Shown: positions 1 through 9,868, counted from the first letter of the stretch. The stretch is DNA of 64,000 bases from Tenacibaculum aquimarinum (GCF_022478115.1 NZ_JAKGSC010000003.1:248001-312000); one strand, 5' to 3'. Numbers and translations are program-made. Notes: generated from the sequence alone by a model not told the origin.

Positions 1-539
1 AATTCACAGTTCGGCATTTCCGGTTCCAATTCCTCAACGATTTTATGATTCTTAAAGATTGTCCAGTTCCCATAAAGAGAGATTTGCTTAAGATTTTTAA
101 GATTCGCGAGTTCTTTAGGTAAGGATTTTATTAGATTATAATCCAATTCAAGGTACTCTAATTTCTCAAGAGTCAAAAGTTCAGCCGTTATATTGTCGAT
201 GTAATTATAGTCCAATACTGTTCCTTTTTTTCGGTCAAGATGCAGATATCCACCTCCAACGTTCTTTGCTAACTTATGAGTTGTACTATCCAAATCTTTT
301 TTTGGTCTCCAACCAAATAATAAGACACGAAGATTTTTAAATTCCGAAATCTCTTTTGGTATTTCTTTAAGATTTTGGCCACCTAAATCAAGTATTTCAA
401 CTTCGTTTGGATTTTCAAGAGCAACTTCCAGTTCTGTGAATACTTTCAAATCTTTCAAGTCTCCTTTTTTCCATTGCTGGTTGGTTTGAGAAAAACTCAA
501 AGTTGGAATTATTAAAAGAATTATAATTAGTCGATTCAT
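1..539 (-). CDS. Leucine-rich repeat exported protein, 3' end cut by window edge
   Basis: An open frame on the minus strand starts at the ATG at 537-539 and runs off the left edge without a stop (179 codons seen). The protein begins MNRLIIILLIIPTLSFSQ, a clear signal peptide ending in the SFSQ cleavage pattern common in flavobacterial exported proteins. Further on there are leucine-rich repeat units, such as LEYLELDYNLIKSLPKELAN followed by LKNLKQISLYGN, and an earlier unit VEILDLGGQNLKEIPKEISE. LRR proteins of this kind usually act in binding outside the cell; the ligand cannot be told. The start codon lies 11 bases from a hairpin repeat (551-617) that also precedes an unrelated lipoprotein gene near 33198. 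The C-terminus is not visible, so a sorting domain cannot be ruled in or out. Confidence 0.8.
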   Translation of the reverse strand, partial: MNRLIIILLIIPTLSFSQTNQQWKKGDLKDLKVFTELEVALENPNEVEILDLGGQNLKEIPKEISEFKNLRVLLFGWRPKKDLDSTTHKLAKNVGGGYLHLDRKKGTVLDYNYIDNITAELLTLEKLEYLELDYNLIKSLPKELANLKNLKQISLYGNWTIFKNHKIVEELEPEMPNCE

Positions 540-545
540 TTCAAA

Positions 546-617
546 TGTTTGCTAACTTAAATGATATGTCGAGTTTTAATTCTATATATCAGGAGTTAGC
601 GAAGTTACCCAAAAATA
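546..617 (-). repeat. Structured repeat A, copy 1 (immediately upstream of LRR gene)
   Basis: Two nested inverted repeats form a hairpin. The outer stem is GCTAACT at 551-557 with AGTTAGC at 594-600. The inner stem is TGATATGT at 562-569 with ATATATCA at 584-591. The loop contains the octamer ATTAAAAC (minus strand). The 23 bases at 595-617, read on the minus strand, are identical to 33105-33127 in front of another exported-protein gene, and begin with TATTTTTG, a possible -7 promoter box. It could be a regulatory leader or a mobile-cassette boundary. Confidence 0.7.
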
Positions 618-642
618 AGTTTAGAATCAAACCAAATTTAAA

Positions 643-682
643 TCATAAAAAATCCCAAACGAAAGTTTGGGATTTTTTATGA
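643..682 (-). terminator. Bidirectional intrinsic terminator after guaD
   Basis: A perfect stem, AAAAAATCCCAAAC with GTTTGGGATTTTTT, encloses a GAAA tetraloop, with A/T tails on both sides. It lies just past the guanine deaminase stop codon (684) and can also stop plus-strand transcription. Confidence 0.85.
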
Positions 683-683
683 T

Positions 684-1163
684 TTAATATTCAATTTTAT
701 CATTTTTTTCACTCCATTTCTGGAAAGGTTCTAAAGCAATATCTCGTCCAATTTGCTCAAACGGAATGCTACGTTTTTCGTAAGGTAACGGAATTTCTTT
801 GTAAATAAACTCGTCATCAAATCCAATATCTGCAGCGTCTTGTTGGTTACTTCCGTAAAAAACTTTGTCTGGTCTTGCCCAGTAAATTGCACCCAAACAC
901 ATTGGGCAAGGCTCGCAAGAAGTATATACAATACAACCATCTAATTGAAAAGAGCCTAAGTTTGTACAGGCATCTCTAATTGCTGTAACTTCTGCATGTG
1001 CAGTTGGGTCGTTTGTAGAGGTTACTTTATTATTTCCTCTACCCACAATTTCTCCATCTTTTACTACGATGCAACCAAAAGGTCCTCCTTCATTGTTGCT
1101 CATTCCTTTTAAAGCTGCTTTTACAGCTTCACTCATAAATTCTTCATGTGTATTCATCTTCAT
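684..1163 (-). CDS. guaD: Guanine deaminase (CDA-fold nucleoside/base deaminase)
   Basis: Predicted to hydrolyse guanine to xanthine and ammonia in purine salvage, in the cytoplasm. From the ATG at 1163 the protein has 159 residues. It carries the zinc-deaminase motifs HAE at 56-58 and PCPMC at 85-89. The stretches NDPTAHAEVTAIRDAC, YTSCEPCPMCLGAIYWARP and DDEFIYKEI follow the Bacillus GuaD pattern closely, including the C-terminal ending in Glu-Tyr, which separates this group from tRNA adenosine deaminase TadA. A longer frame back to 1205 exists, but its extra residues (MQLFFSLNNNYNKT) look like untranslated leader; ATG 1157 is a further option. It stands alone, 79 bases downstream of the fumC stop, with a terminator on each side. 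Confidence 0.9.
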   Translation of the reverse strand: MKMNTHEEFMSEAVKAALKGMSNNEGGPFGCIVVKDGEIVGRGNNKVTSTNDPTAHAEVTAIRDACTNLGSFQLDGCIVYTSCEPCPMCLGAIYWARPDKVFYGSNQQDAADIGFDDEFIYKEIPLPYEKRSIPFEQIGRDIALEPFQKWSEKNDKIEY

Positions 1164-1190
1164 TGTCTTATTATAGTTATTATTTAAGCT

Positions 1191-1223
1191 AAAAAAAAGC
1201 TGCAAAATAAATTACAGCTTTTT
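1191..1223 (-). terminator. Terminator after fumC
   Basis: The stem AAAAAGCTG/CAGCTTTTT has an A-rich loop. Read on the minus strand it ends in a run of eight T. It lies 20 bases beyond the fumC stop codon. Confidence 0.65.
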
Positions 1224-1242
1224 AAATTTATTTATTGTTTTT

Positions 1243-2643
1243 TTATTTCAAGCCACTTGTCATGTCGGCAGGTTTTACCCATTCGTCATATTCAGCTTCA
1301 GTAACGTACCCTAAACGAACCGCTTCTGTTTTTAAAGTTGTTCCGTTTGCATGTGCTGTATTTGCAATTTCAGCCGCTTTATAATAACCAATTTTAGTAT
1401 TTAAAGCCGTAACTAACATTAAAGAATTGTTTACCAATTCTGTAATTCTACCATGATTTGGTTCAATACCAGCAGCACAATTTTCATCAAAAGATTTACA
1501 AGCATCTCCAATTAATTGAGCAGATTGTAACACGTTTGCCGCCATCATTGGTTTAAAAACGTTTAATTCGTAATGACCTTGCGTTCCACCAACAGTTACA
1601 GCAACATCGTTACCCATAACTTGTGCGCAAACCATTGTTATTGCTTCTGCTTGCGTAGGATTTACTTTTCCTGGCATAATAGAAGAACCTGGCTCGTTTG
1701 CAGGAATAATTAATTCTCCAATTCCAGATCTTGGACCAGAAGCCATCATTCTAATATCGTTTGCAATTTTATTTAAAGAAACTGCAAGTTGTTTTAAAGC
1801 TCCATGAGTTTCTACTAACGCATCGTGTGCTGCTAATGCTTCAAATTTGTTTTCTGCTGTAATAAAAGGTAAGCCTGTAAACTCAGCAATATATTTTGCT
1901 ACTAAAACATCGTAACCAGCTGGTGTATTTAAACCTGTACCAACAGCGGTTCCACCTAAAGCTAATTGAGATAAATGTTCAAGTGAATTATTTAAAGATT
2001 TTAATCCGAAGTTTAATTGCGCTACGTAACCAGAAAATTCTTGACCAAGGGTAAGTGGAGTAGCATCCATTAAATGCGTTCTACCAATTTTTACAACGTC
2101 TTTAAAGGCTTCAGATTTTGCTTTTAAAGTATTGCGTAATTGCTCAACTCCAGGAATTGTAGTTTCTATAATTTTTTTATAGGCAGCAATGTGCATTCCT
2201 GTAGGAAATGTATCGTTAGATGATTGCGATTTGTTTACGTCGTCATTTGGTTGAATGGTTTTATCTCCTTCACCAATTACTTTTCCTGCAATTTCATGTG
2301 CTCTGTTTGCAATAACTTCGTTTACATTCATGTTAGATTGCGTTCCAGAACCAGTTTGCCAAATTACTAAAGGAAACTGATTATCATGTTTACCTGCTAA
2401 AATCTCATCACAAACCTGTGCAATTAAATCGCGCTTTTCAGTTGCTAAAACACCTAATTCTGCATTTGTATAAGCCGCAGCTTTTTTAAGATAAGCAAAA
2501 CCATAAACTACCTCTAAAGGCATAGAACCCGCAGGTCCAATTTTAAAGTTGTTACGAGAACGTTCTGTTTGCGCTCCCCAATATTTATCTGCAGGAACTT
2601 CAACATTTCCCATAGTGTCTTTTTCAATTCTAAATTTAGTCAT
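1243..2643 (-). CDS. fumC: Fumarate hydratase, class II
   Basis: Interconverts fumarate and malate in the TCA cycle; an iron-independent homotetramer of the cytosol. The 466-residue length is normal for class II fumarases. The signature loop [11 protein letters not shown] lies near residues 317-327, with the upstream motifs [14 protein letters not shown] and [11 protein letters not shown] in the expected order and [20 protein letters not shown] in between. The ATG at 2641-2643 gives a start at the usual [21 protein letters not shown] (TAATTTTG on the minus strand) at 2681-2688 is a reasonable -7 box, though no good -33 box lies 19 bases further. It is monocistronic, with a hairpin terminator at 1191-1223. 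Confidence 0.97.
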   Translation of the reverse strand: MTKFRIEKDTMGNVEVPADKYWGAQTERSRNNFKIGPAGSMPLEVVYGFAYLKKAAAYTNAELGVLATEKRDLIAQVCDEILAGKHDNQFPLVIWQTGSGTQSNMNVNEVIANRAHEIAGKVIGEGDKTIQPNDDVNKSQSSNDTFPTGMHIAAYKKIIETTIPGVEQLRNTLKAKSEAFKDVVKIGRTHLMDATPLTLGQEFSGYVAQLNFGLKSLNNSLEHLSQLALGGTAVGTGLNTPAGYDVLVAKYIAEFTGLPFITAENKFEALAAHDALVETHGALKQLAVSLNKIANDIRMMASGPRSGIGELIIPANEPGSSIMPGKVNPTQAEAITMVCAQVMGNDVAVTVGGTQGHYELNVFKPMMAANVLQSAQLIGDACKSFDENCAAGIEPNHGRITELVNNSLMLVTALNTKIGYYKAAEIANTAHANGTTLKTEAVRLGYVTEAEYDEWVKPADMTSGLK

Positions 2644-2730
2644 GTTATATGATTTAAAAAGGCTAATTATTAACGAATACCAAAATTACAAATTTTGAAA
2701 GTTTTGAGTAGCGATTTTTACTAGATTTTA

Positions 2731-2761
2731 TTGGTTGAAAGGAAAAATAGTTTTAATTTCG
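2731..2761 (+). promoter_or_regulatory. Bacteroidota-type promoter of the small membrane-protein gene
   Basis: TTG at 2731-2733 and TAATTTCG at 2754-2761 (one mismatch to TAnnTTTG) are separated by 20 bases, and lie 28 bases ahead of the ATG at 2790. Confidence 0.45.
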
Positions 2762-2789
2762 CGTTATAACAATTATTAATAAGAAAGAA

Positions 2790-2963
2790 ATGTTAGATTT
2801 TTCAGAATTTTCAGGTTTAGTTTTATTCATGTTTATTTTTACAGCTGGTTTTTGGTTGTTAATATTCTTATTAACATTTGTAGTTCCTTACTGGATTGGT
2901 GGTACAATTTGGGAAAACTGGAAACTTAAAAAAGAAGCAAAAAAAGCTGCAGAAGGTAAGTAG
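2790..2963 (+). CDS. Small single-pass membrane protein, 57 residues
   Basis: A short open frame from ATG 2790 to TAG 2961-2963. It encodes a protein starting MLDFSEFSGLVLFMFIFTAG, with a hydrophobic segment of about 26 residues (roughly 9-33), then PYWIGGTIWENWKLKKEAKK and a charged C-terminus ending AAEGK. The layout suggests an inner-membrane anchor with the basic tail in the cytoplasm. A promoter lies upstream and a terminator hairpin (2984-3019) follows directly, which supports a real gene rather than a chance frame. I do not recognise a family; the function is unknown. Confidence 0.7.
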   Translation: MLDFSEFSGLVLFMFIFTAGFWLLIFLLTFVVPYWIGGTIWENWKLKKEAKKAAEGK

Positions 2964-2983
2964 TCTTTTAAAACATATTTAAT

Positions 2984-3019
2984 TAAAAAAAGCTCGTTCG
3001 TTAGAATGGGCTTTTTTTG
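2984..3019 (+). terminator. Terminator after the small membrane-protein gene
   Basis: AAAAAAAGCTCGTTC and GAATGGGCTTTTTTT form an imperfect stem round CGTTA, with a T run, 20 bases past the stop codon at 2963. Confidence 0.7.
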
Positions 3020-3024
3020 CTTTT

Positions 3025-3134
3025 GGGCGTTACTTTATCCTGAAGGCGTTCAGGACCAAGTCGCGCTTTCCGTACTCGCTTTTTATTCATACTTCATAAA
3101 AGAGCTCAAACAAAACTGCAATCGCTAACGCGGG
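3025..3134 (+). repeat. Dispersed repeat R, copy 1
   Basis: Begins GGGCGTTA and ends CTAACGCGGG, so the termini GCGTTA and TAACGC are inverted repeats. It contains an inner hairpin CCTGAA/TTCAGG, the block AGTCGCGCTTTCCG, a second hairpin CTTTT/AAAAG around TTCATA, and the block CTGCAATCGCTAACGC. The same order of blocks appears at 3283-3364 (reverse), 7991-8109 and 36004-36084. It starts six bases beyond a terminator. The 2964-3370 gap contains no gene that I can support. Confidence 0.75.
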
Positions 3135-3195
3135 CGTATTTATTTTGGATTTTGTTTTTCGATCGAATTTAGGCTTTTTAACTATTTCTTTATGG

Positions 3196-3215
3196 ATTCC
3201 TGCTTTCGCAGGAAT
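3196..3215. repeat. Short palindrome ATTCCTG-CAGGAAT
   Basis: A 7-base perfect stem with the loop CTTTCG, followed by GAC. Its sense resembles the short repeat units with TCATTCC ends seen between genes in many bacteria. A related hairpin with ATTCCCGC arms is at 54544-54587. Confidence 0.5.
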
Positions 3216-3231
3216 GACAGTGGCGTAAAAG

Positions 3232-3267
3232 AAAAAACTCGTTCAAGAAATTGAACGAGTTTTTTTA
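3232..3267 (-). terminator. Terminator for the TonB receptor gene (bidirectional)
   Basis: A perfect 14-base stem AAACTCGTTCAA/TTGAACGAGTTT with a GAAA tetraloop, A run on one side and T run on the other. It lies past repeat R copy 2, about 100 bases from the receptor stop codon. Confidence 0.85.
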
Positions 3268-3282
3268 TGAGTTCGAGTAAGT

Positions 3283-3364
3283 GCGTTAGGGATTGAAGCA
3301 TTTGTTTGAGCTCTTTTTTCTTTTTTAGAAAAAAAGCGAGTGCGTAAAGCCCGCTCGAACGCCC
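3283..3364 (-). repeat. Dispersed repeat R, copy 2 (reverse orientation)
   Basis: Reverse complement of the R pattern: begins GCGTTAGGGATTGAAGC and ends CGCTCGAACGCCC, with an internal CTTTTTTCTTTTTTAGAAAAAAAG hairpin region. It starts six bases from the receptor stop codon at 3371, so it would lie in the 3' untranslated part of that mRNA. Confidence 0.75.
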
Positions 3365-3370
3365 TAAATA

Positions 3371-5809
3371 TTATCCATTAAATTCATCTCCGCCACCATC
3401 TTGGTCGCCACCACCTCCTTGTGGACGTTCTTTCTTTTTCTTTTGGTTGAATCTATACGTAAAACTTAAGGATATTTGACGAACTCTCCATTGAAAAGTT
3501 TGGTCTGTAAAAGTGGCTGTATTGTTTTCTAAGTTTTCATTATAAGAATTGCTTATTCTTTTTCTTGAATTAAATAAGTCGCTTACGTTTAAAACTAACG
3601 ATGCTTTTTCATTAAAAATATCTTTGCTAAAGGCTAAATTTGCAGATAACATTCCTTCTCTTTCTCCTTGAGCATCTGCTTGTGGTCCACGATACATTAC
3701 ACGTGTTTGCCATTGTATTTCCGCAGGCAAGTTTACAGTAGCATTAAAACGAGCAAACCAACTGCTATTATCTACTTCATTCAAATTAGTGGAAATTTGT
3801 GTACCGTCTGCAGCAGTGTAAGTATAGTTAAAAGCATCTGTGTTAAACTTAAAGTAGTTAAAACTACCCGATAATTTTACTGTTTTAGACGGATTAAAAT
3901 TGGCGGTAAATTCCATTCCGTAACGGTTTTGATCCGTTAAATTAACAGGTTGACGGATAAATACATTGGTACCATTTCTTTCTTCAATAGTAGAAACGAA
4001 CTGCATAATATCTGTAGAATGTTGATAATAGATAGACGCACCTAAATTGAATTTTCTAATTCTTGTGGTATAACCTAAATCGTAAGAGTTAGTAAATGTT
4101 GGATCTAAATCTGGATTTCCTTTATAAATATTAGTTGCAGAACTTTGACTTTCAAACGGACTTAAATGACGGCTTCGAGGTCTTCTTAATCTACGACTAT
4201 ATCCTAGCGTTAAGTTATCATTATCGCTTAATTCGTAGCCTAAATTAAAAGTTGGAAACCATTCTGTATAGTTTTTCTCAGAGGTTTCATTATTTGTTAA
4301 TAGATTGATGTCGATGTCTGTAATTTCTGCTCTCAATCCTAATAAGTAAGAGAGTTTATCTATTTTGCTACCATATTGTCCGTAAAACGCATAGATGTTT
4401 TGTGTAAAATCCAATTCGTTAGATTGGTTGCTATTATCTGGTTCTACTACAAAATTTGAGGTTGTGTTTTCTAATGTTGATTTGTGTCCAAACTCAAACT
4501 GACTTTCTTTACCAACTGGTAATATATAATCTATTTGTATTAGTTTTTCTTCTTGTTTTGTAACCTGTGTAGTGTTAGAGGTAATAATATCATCTGTATA
4601 AATATCTGCTAATTCATCTTCTTCACTATCTTGATATTGTAGGTCAATGGTTAATTTTTCACCACTATCACTTATGTTATTGGTGTAGTTTATAGAATAT
4701 TGATAGCTGTTATCTTTTTCAATTTCGTTTTCTATACGCGTATTACTATCAGTAATTACTTTGTTGGCATCAAACTCTGTTGTAACGTTTGTTGCTAAAT
4801 CATCACCATTAGAATTTTTATATACAAACATTCCTGTGATTGAGCTATTTTTGTTTAGATAATATTCTAAACCTAAAGAACCGTTGTAGTTTTTGTTCTT
4901 TCTGTCAAAAGTTCTGTTTTCATCACGATAATCAGTAATTACATCGTTTTCATAATTGGTAAAATAACTTTGTGAGTTTCCAGGTCCTTTTCTGTAAGAA
5001 TATCCTAAATTAGTAAATAAATTTATTTTTTTAGTTCTATAATTTAAGCTTGGTGAAATTCTTAACATATCTGGATTTCCTACTGTTACGTTTACCGAGC
5101 CATTAAAACCTGTTACTTTTCCTTTTCTAAGGATAATGTTTAAAATCCCTGCAGTTCCTTCGGCGTCATAACGCGCAGAAGGAGAGGTAATAACTTCTAC
5201 TTTTTCAATTGCATCTGCAGGTAAATTACGCAAAGCATCTGTACCATTTAGTCCTGCTAAAGCAGATGGTTTTCCATCAATTAAAATACGTACATTTTCG
5301 TTGCCTCTAAGGCTTACAGCACCTTCTGTATCTACATTTACCGAGGGTACATTGTCTAAAACGTCTGAAGCGCTTCCACCTTTTACCGTCATATCTTTAC
5401 CAACGTTGTAAATCTTTTTGTCTAATCTTATTTCAACAGTAGATTTTTCTGCAATAATTTCTACTTCATCTAAAGTTTCTGCGTCTTCAGAAAGAGAAAT
5501 TGTTCCTATATTTTTATTTGAAGTTAAATCTTGAGTTCCTAATTTTTTTGTTTTAAAACCAATAAACTCTGCTTTTACGGCATAGTTTCCTTGAGGAACA
5601 GTAATGCTAAAATTACCTTGCATATCTGTAATTCCTCCGCTAACTCTTTTTGTTTTTAGATTGGTTAAAACAATGGTTGCGTATTCTAAAGGTTGTTTTG
5701 TAACTGTTTCTATTACTTTTCCTGAAATTGAAGCAGTAGAAGATTTAGGTTTTTGAGCTAACATTGTTAAGCTAAACAAGCAAGCAATAAATAGTGTTAT
5801 TTTTTTCAT
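3371..5809 (-). CDS. TonB-dependent receptor with carboxypeptidase-regulatory-like domain
   Basis: An 812-residue outer-membrane beta-barrel receptor for energised uptake of an unknown ligand. Domains in order: signal peptide (1-18, ending MLAQ); a CarboxypepD_reg-like beta sandwich (about 28-110, ISGKVIETVTKQPLEYATI); a plug domain (about 125-230) with SLRGNENVRILIDGKP and VEVITSPSARYDAEGTAGIL; then the barrel, with many alternating aromatic strands, ending in WRVRQISLSFTYRF near residue 785. A final tail, KKKKERPQ then GGGGDQDGGGDEFNG, follows the last strand and is unusual in being basic then glycine/acid-rich. There is no SusD partner next door, so a glycan role is not supported; this type belongs to the outer-membrane barrel family of stand-alone receptors. 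A CAAAAATA at 5847-5854 gives a possible -7 box. Confidence 0.9.
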   Translation of the reverse strand: MKKITLFIACLFSLTMLAQKPKSSTASISGKVIETVTKQPLEYATIVLTNLKTKRVSGGITDMQGNFSITVPQGNYAVKAEFIGFKTKKLGTQDLTSNKNIGTISLSEDAETLDEVEIIAEKSTVEIRLDKKIYNVGKDMTVKGGSASDVLDNVPSVNVDTEGAVSLRGNENVRILIDGKPSALAGLNGTDALRNLPADAIEKVEVITSPSARYDAEGTAGILNIILRKGKVTGFNGSVNVTVGNPDMLRISPSLNYRTKKINLFTNLGYSYRKGPGNSQSYFTNYENDVITDYRDENRTFDRKNKNYNGSLGLEYYLNKNSSITGMFVYKNSNGDDLATNVTTEFDANKVITDSNTRIENEIEKDNSYQYSINYTNNISDSGEKLTIDLQYQDSEEDELADIYTDDIITSNTTQVTKQEEKLIQIDYILPVGKESQFEFGHKSTLENTTSNFVVEPDNSNQSNELDFTQNIYAFYGQYGSKIDKLSYLLGLRAEITDIDINLLTNNETSEKNYTEWFPTFNLGYELSDNDNLTLGYSRRLRRPRSRHLSPFESQSSATNIYKGNPDLDPTFTNSYDLGYTTRIRKFNLGASIYYQHSTDIMQFVSTIEERNGTNVFIRQPVNLTDQNRYGMEFTANFNPSKTVKLSGSFNYFKFNTDAFNYTYTAADGTQISTNLNEVDNSSWFARFNATVNLPAEIQWQTRVMYRGPQADAQGEREGMLSANLAFSKDIFNEKASLVLNVSDLFNSRKRISNSYNENLENNTATFTDQTFQWRVRQISLSFTYRFNQKKKKERPQGGGGDQDGGGDEFNG

Positions 5810-5905
5810 TGTAAAATAGTTGATATAGTATCTAATTTAGACTTTGCAAAAATACGATAGTTTAAAGGTTAAGTGTTAAAGCTGTGTTAAAGGCTTGTTA
5901 AAAGA

Positions 5906-5932
5906 AAAAGCCCTCAAAAATGAGGGCTTTTA
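5906..5932 (-). terminator. Terminator after yidC
   Basis: The stem AAAAGCCCTC/GAGGGCTTTT has an AAAAAT loop and lies 28 bases beyond the yidC stop codon at 5960. Confidence 0.85.
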
Positions 5933-5959
5933 AATAGTTAATTAATAAGTGTTTATTAC

Positions 5960-7843
5960 TTATTTTTTCTTTCCTTTTTGTGCAGCTTGTTGTTCTTGAG
6001 CTTGCTTCATTGCATCATCTAAACGTTGTCTAAATTTGCTTTTTGCTTTTGCAGGCTTCTTTTTGTTTTCTTCAATTTGTGCATGAATTTTATCTTCATC
6101 AATTACAAAGTTTTTAATAACTAACATTATAATTATAGTTAATAAGTTAGAAATAAAGTAATACAAACTTAAAGAACTTGCGTAGTTGTTAAAGAAGAAT
6201 AACATCATAATAGGAGAGAAGTAAATCATATACTTCATCATCTTGCTCATATCTGGCATTCCTTCTTGTGTTGGCGCTTGCATGTTTGCTTGCTGGCTTT
6301 GGTTCATCTTCATGTAAAAGAAGATTGCAACAGAAGCTAAAATTGGAAATAAACTTACGTGATCTCCATAAAAAGGAATCTCAAAAGGAAGTTTAAAAAC
6401 AGTATCATAAGAAGATAAGTCATTTGCCCATAAAAAGTTCTTTTGACGTAAATCTATATTTGTTGGGAAGAACTTAAATAAAGCAAAGAATATTGGCATT
6501 TGTAACAATGCAGGTATACAACCAGACATCATACTTACACCAGCTTTACGTTGAACCGCCATTGTTTCTTGCTGACGTTTCATTGTGTTTTCTTTACCAG
6601 GATATTTTTCGTTTAATGCCTGTAATTCTGGCCTAATAACCTTCATTTTAGCACTTGATAAATACGATTTGTAAACTAATGGAGACATTAGTATTCTAAC
6701 AACAACAGTCATTAAAATAATAAGCAATCCGTAGCTTCCAATAAAACCTTTTAAGAAGTTAAATACAGGATAGAAAACAGTTCTGTTTAAGAATCCGAAA
6801 ATTCCCCAACCTAAATCTGCTGTTTCATCTAAATTAGTTCCTTCATATTTTTTTAATAAATTATAACCACTTGGTCCGTAAAACCATTTCATGTTATAAT
6901 TTAACTCTCCACCACTTAAAGCTAATGGCGTTTTTAATTCGTATTTTTTAGTAAAAACAGTATCAATTTCTGCATTTAAAACTAAATCTGTAGACGTAAC
7001 AGTAGCGTTGTTAAATGGTTTGTCTGTTAGTAAATTAGACGTAAAAAAGTGTTGTTTAAAAGCAACCCAATCAACATCGTTTGCAATTTCTGAATTACCA
7101 GGACTTAAATATTCTACTTCATCATCCGTTTTATAGTAGAACCAAGAATACATTGTATTCTCTGTTTTCATACTTTTTTCATGACGATAACCATTTAAAG
7201 ACCAATCTAAATTAATAGTATTAGAAGCGTTTATAACATCGCTTAAACCAATAGAACGGATAGAGAAATCTACCATATATTCGTTTGGTTTCATTTCATA
7301 TCTATACTCTAAATACTTGCTATCTGAAACCTTTAGTTTCATAGAAAGCACTTGATTATCTCCGTTTTTAGTTAAAGTTGGTTCAAAAAATAAACCAGCA
7401 GTATTTAAAATTCTGTTATCAGTTGTACCAAAGTTAATGTTAAACGAAGCATTTTTATCTTTAACCATATATAATGGTAAAGAATCATAAGTTTTATAGT
7501 TTTTAATAAGTGCTTCGGTAATTTGTCCACCTTTATTATCAATCGTAAGTTTTACTAACTCATTTTCTAAAACGCTAGTTCCGTTTTTTCCAGAAATTGC
7601 ACTTTTTGCAAAAGCACCTAATTTATTTTGAGCAGCAACTTGTTGTAAAGAATCACTTAAAACAACTGTACTTTCAGTAAGTGAATTTTGAGTTGTAGTT
7701 GCAATAGAATCTGCAACAATTTCTGTGTTAGTTGTGGTTTCTGGTGTAACTTCTGGTTTATTGGTACTCATCCACCAATACATTATTCCACCTAATAAAA
7801 GCATTCCTATAAAGGAAGTGTAATCAAATTTTTTTTGTTCCAT
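5960..7843 (-). CDS. yidC: Membrane protein insertase YidC
   Basis: Inserts and folds inner-membrane proteins, alone or with SecYEG. The protein is 627 residues: a first membrane segment at about 12-27 (FIGMLLLGGIMYWW), a large periplasmic beta domain (about 60-350), and the conserved five-segment core from about 365 on, with LMTVVVRILMSPLVYKSYLS, SMMSGCIPALLQMPIFFALF and a LSLYYFISNLLTIIIM segment. The C-terminus is lysine-rich (KKPAKAKSKFRQRL and QKGKKK), fitting ribosome contact. It lies downstream of pyrG on the same strand but is separated by a 274-base gap with a strong hairpin, so it probably has its own promoter; CAAATGTA at 7898-7905 (TACATTTG on the minus strand) is a candidate -7 box. 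Confidence 0.96.
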   Translation of the reverse strand: MEQKKFDYTSFIGMLLLGGIMYWWMSTNKPEVTPETTTNTEIVADSIATTTQNSLTESTVVLSDSLQQVAAQNKLGAFAKSAISGKNGTSVLENELVKLTIDNKGGQITEALIKNYKTYDSLPLYMVKDKNASFNINFGTTDNRILNTAGLFFEPTLTKNGDNQVLSMKLKVSDSKYLEYRYEMKPNEYMVDFSIRSIGLSDVINASNTINLDWSLNGYRHEKSMKTENTMYSWFYYKTDDEVEYLSPGNSEIANDVDWVAFKQHFFTSNLLTDKPFNNATVTSTDLVLNAEIDTVFTKKYELKTPLALSGGELNYNMKWFYGPSGYNLLKKYEGTNLDETADLGWGIFGFLNRTVFYPVFNFLKGFIGSYGLLIILMTVVVRILMSPLVYKSYLSSAKMKVIRPELQALNEKYPGKENTMKRQQETMAVQRKAGVSMMSGCIPALLQMPIFFALFKFFPTNIDLRQKNFLWANDLSSYDTVFKLPFEIPFYGDHVSLFPILASVAIFFYMKMNQSQQANMQAPTQEGMPDMSKMMKYMIYFSPIMMLFFFNNYASSLSLYYFISNLLTIIIMLVIKNFVIDEDKIHAQIEENKKKPAKAKSKFRQRLDDAMKQAQEQQAAQKGKKK

Positions 7844-7990
7844 CTTAAATGTGTGTCAACTTGTCATTTTCTAAAAACTACTTCTAGAAAAACGCGACAA
7901 ATGTAGCAAAACTATGTTTGTTTTTAGTCTTTTTACTACTATTAATTAATGATACTTATATAGGTCAAAAGCTATACCGAATTTTAATTT

Positions 7991-8109
7991 GGGCGTTACC
8001 AACAAAAAAAGCAATGTTTTTAAAAACATTGCTTTTTTTGTTCGTCGCGGTTTCCGCTATATCTTTTTGCGAAAAGCAAAAAGGATGCCGCTGCAATCGC
8101 TAACGCGGG
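7991..8109 (+). repeat. Dispersed repeat R, copy 3, enclosing the pyrG terminator
   Basis: Begins GGGCGTTACC and ends CTAACGCGGG. Between the GGGCGTTACC block and the GTCGCGGTTTCCGCT block, where copy 1 has a small CCTGAA/TTCAGG hairpin, this copy has a long perfect hairpin (8004-8039) that serves as terminator for pyrG. A second hairpin CTTTTTGC/GCAAAAAG follows, then GGATGCCGCTGCAATCGC. The orientation is opposite to pyrG and yidC. Confidence 0.75.
8004..8039 (-). terminator. Terminator for pyrG, inside repeat R copy 3
   Basis: AAAAAAAGCAATGTTTTT and the matching AAAAACATTGCTTTTTTT form a perfect long stem with almost no loop. It lies 79 bases beyond the pyrG stop. Confidence 0.8.
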
Positions 8110-8117
8110 TTTATTTA

Positions 8118-9815
<1,698 letters not shown>

Positions 9816-9837
9816 TTAAAAAAAATATAAATTAGCA

Positions 9838-9868
9838 TTTGTCAGAAAAAAAAACAGTTGTATATTTG
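9838..9868 (+). promoter_or_regulatory. Promoter of rpmH
   Basis: TTTG at 9838-9841, a 19-base spacer, and TATATTTG at 9861-9868. The ATG follows 72 bases later. This is a full match to the Bacteroidota -33/-7 consensus. Confidence 0.75.

Noticed and set aside
546-600. Repeat A as a classical integron attC site
   Set aside because: The outer arms do not fit the RYYYAAC/GTTRRRY core, and there is no integrase gene in the window. A relation to attC remains open, but no direct claim is made.
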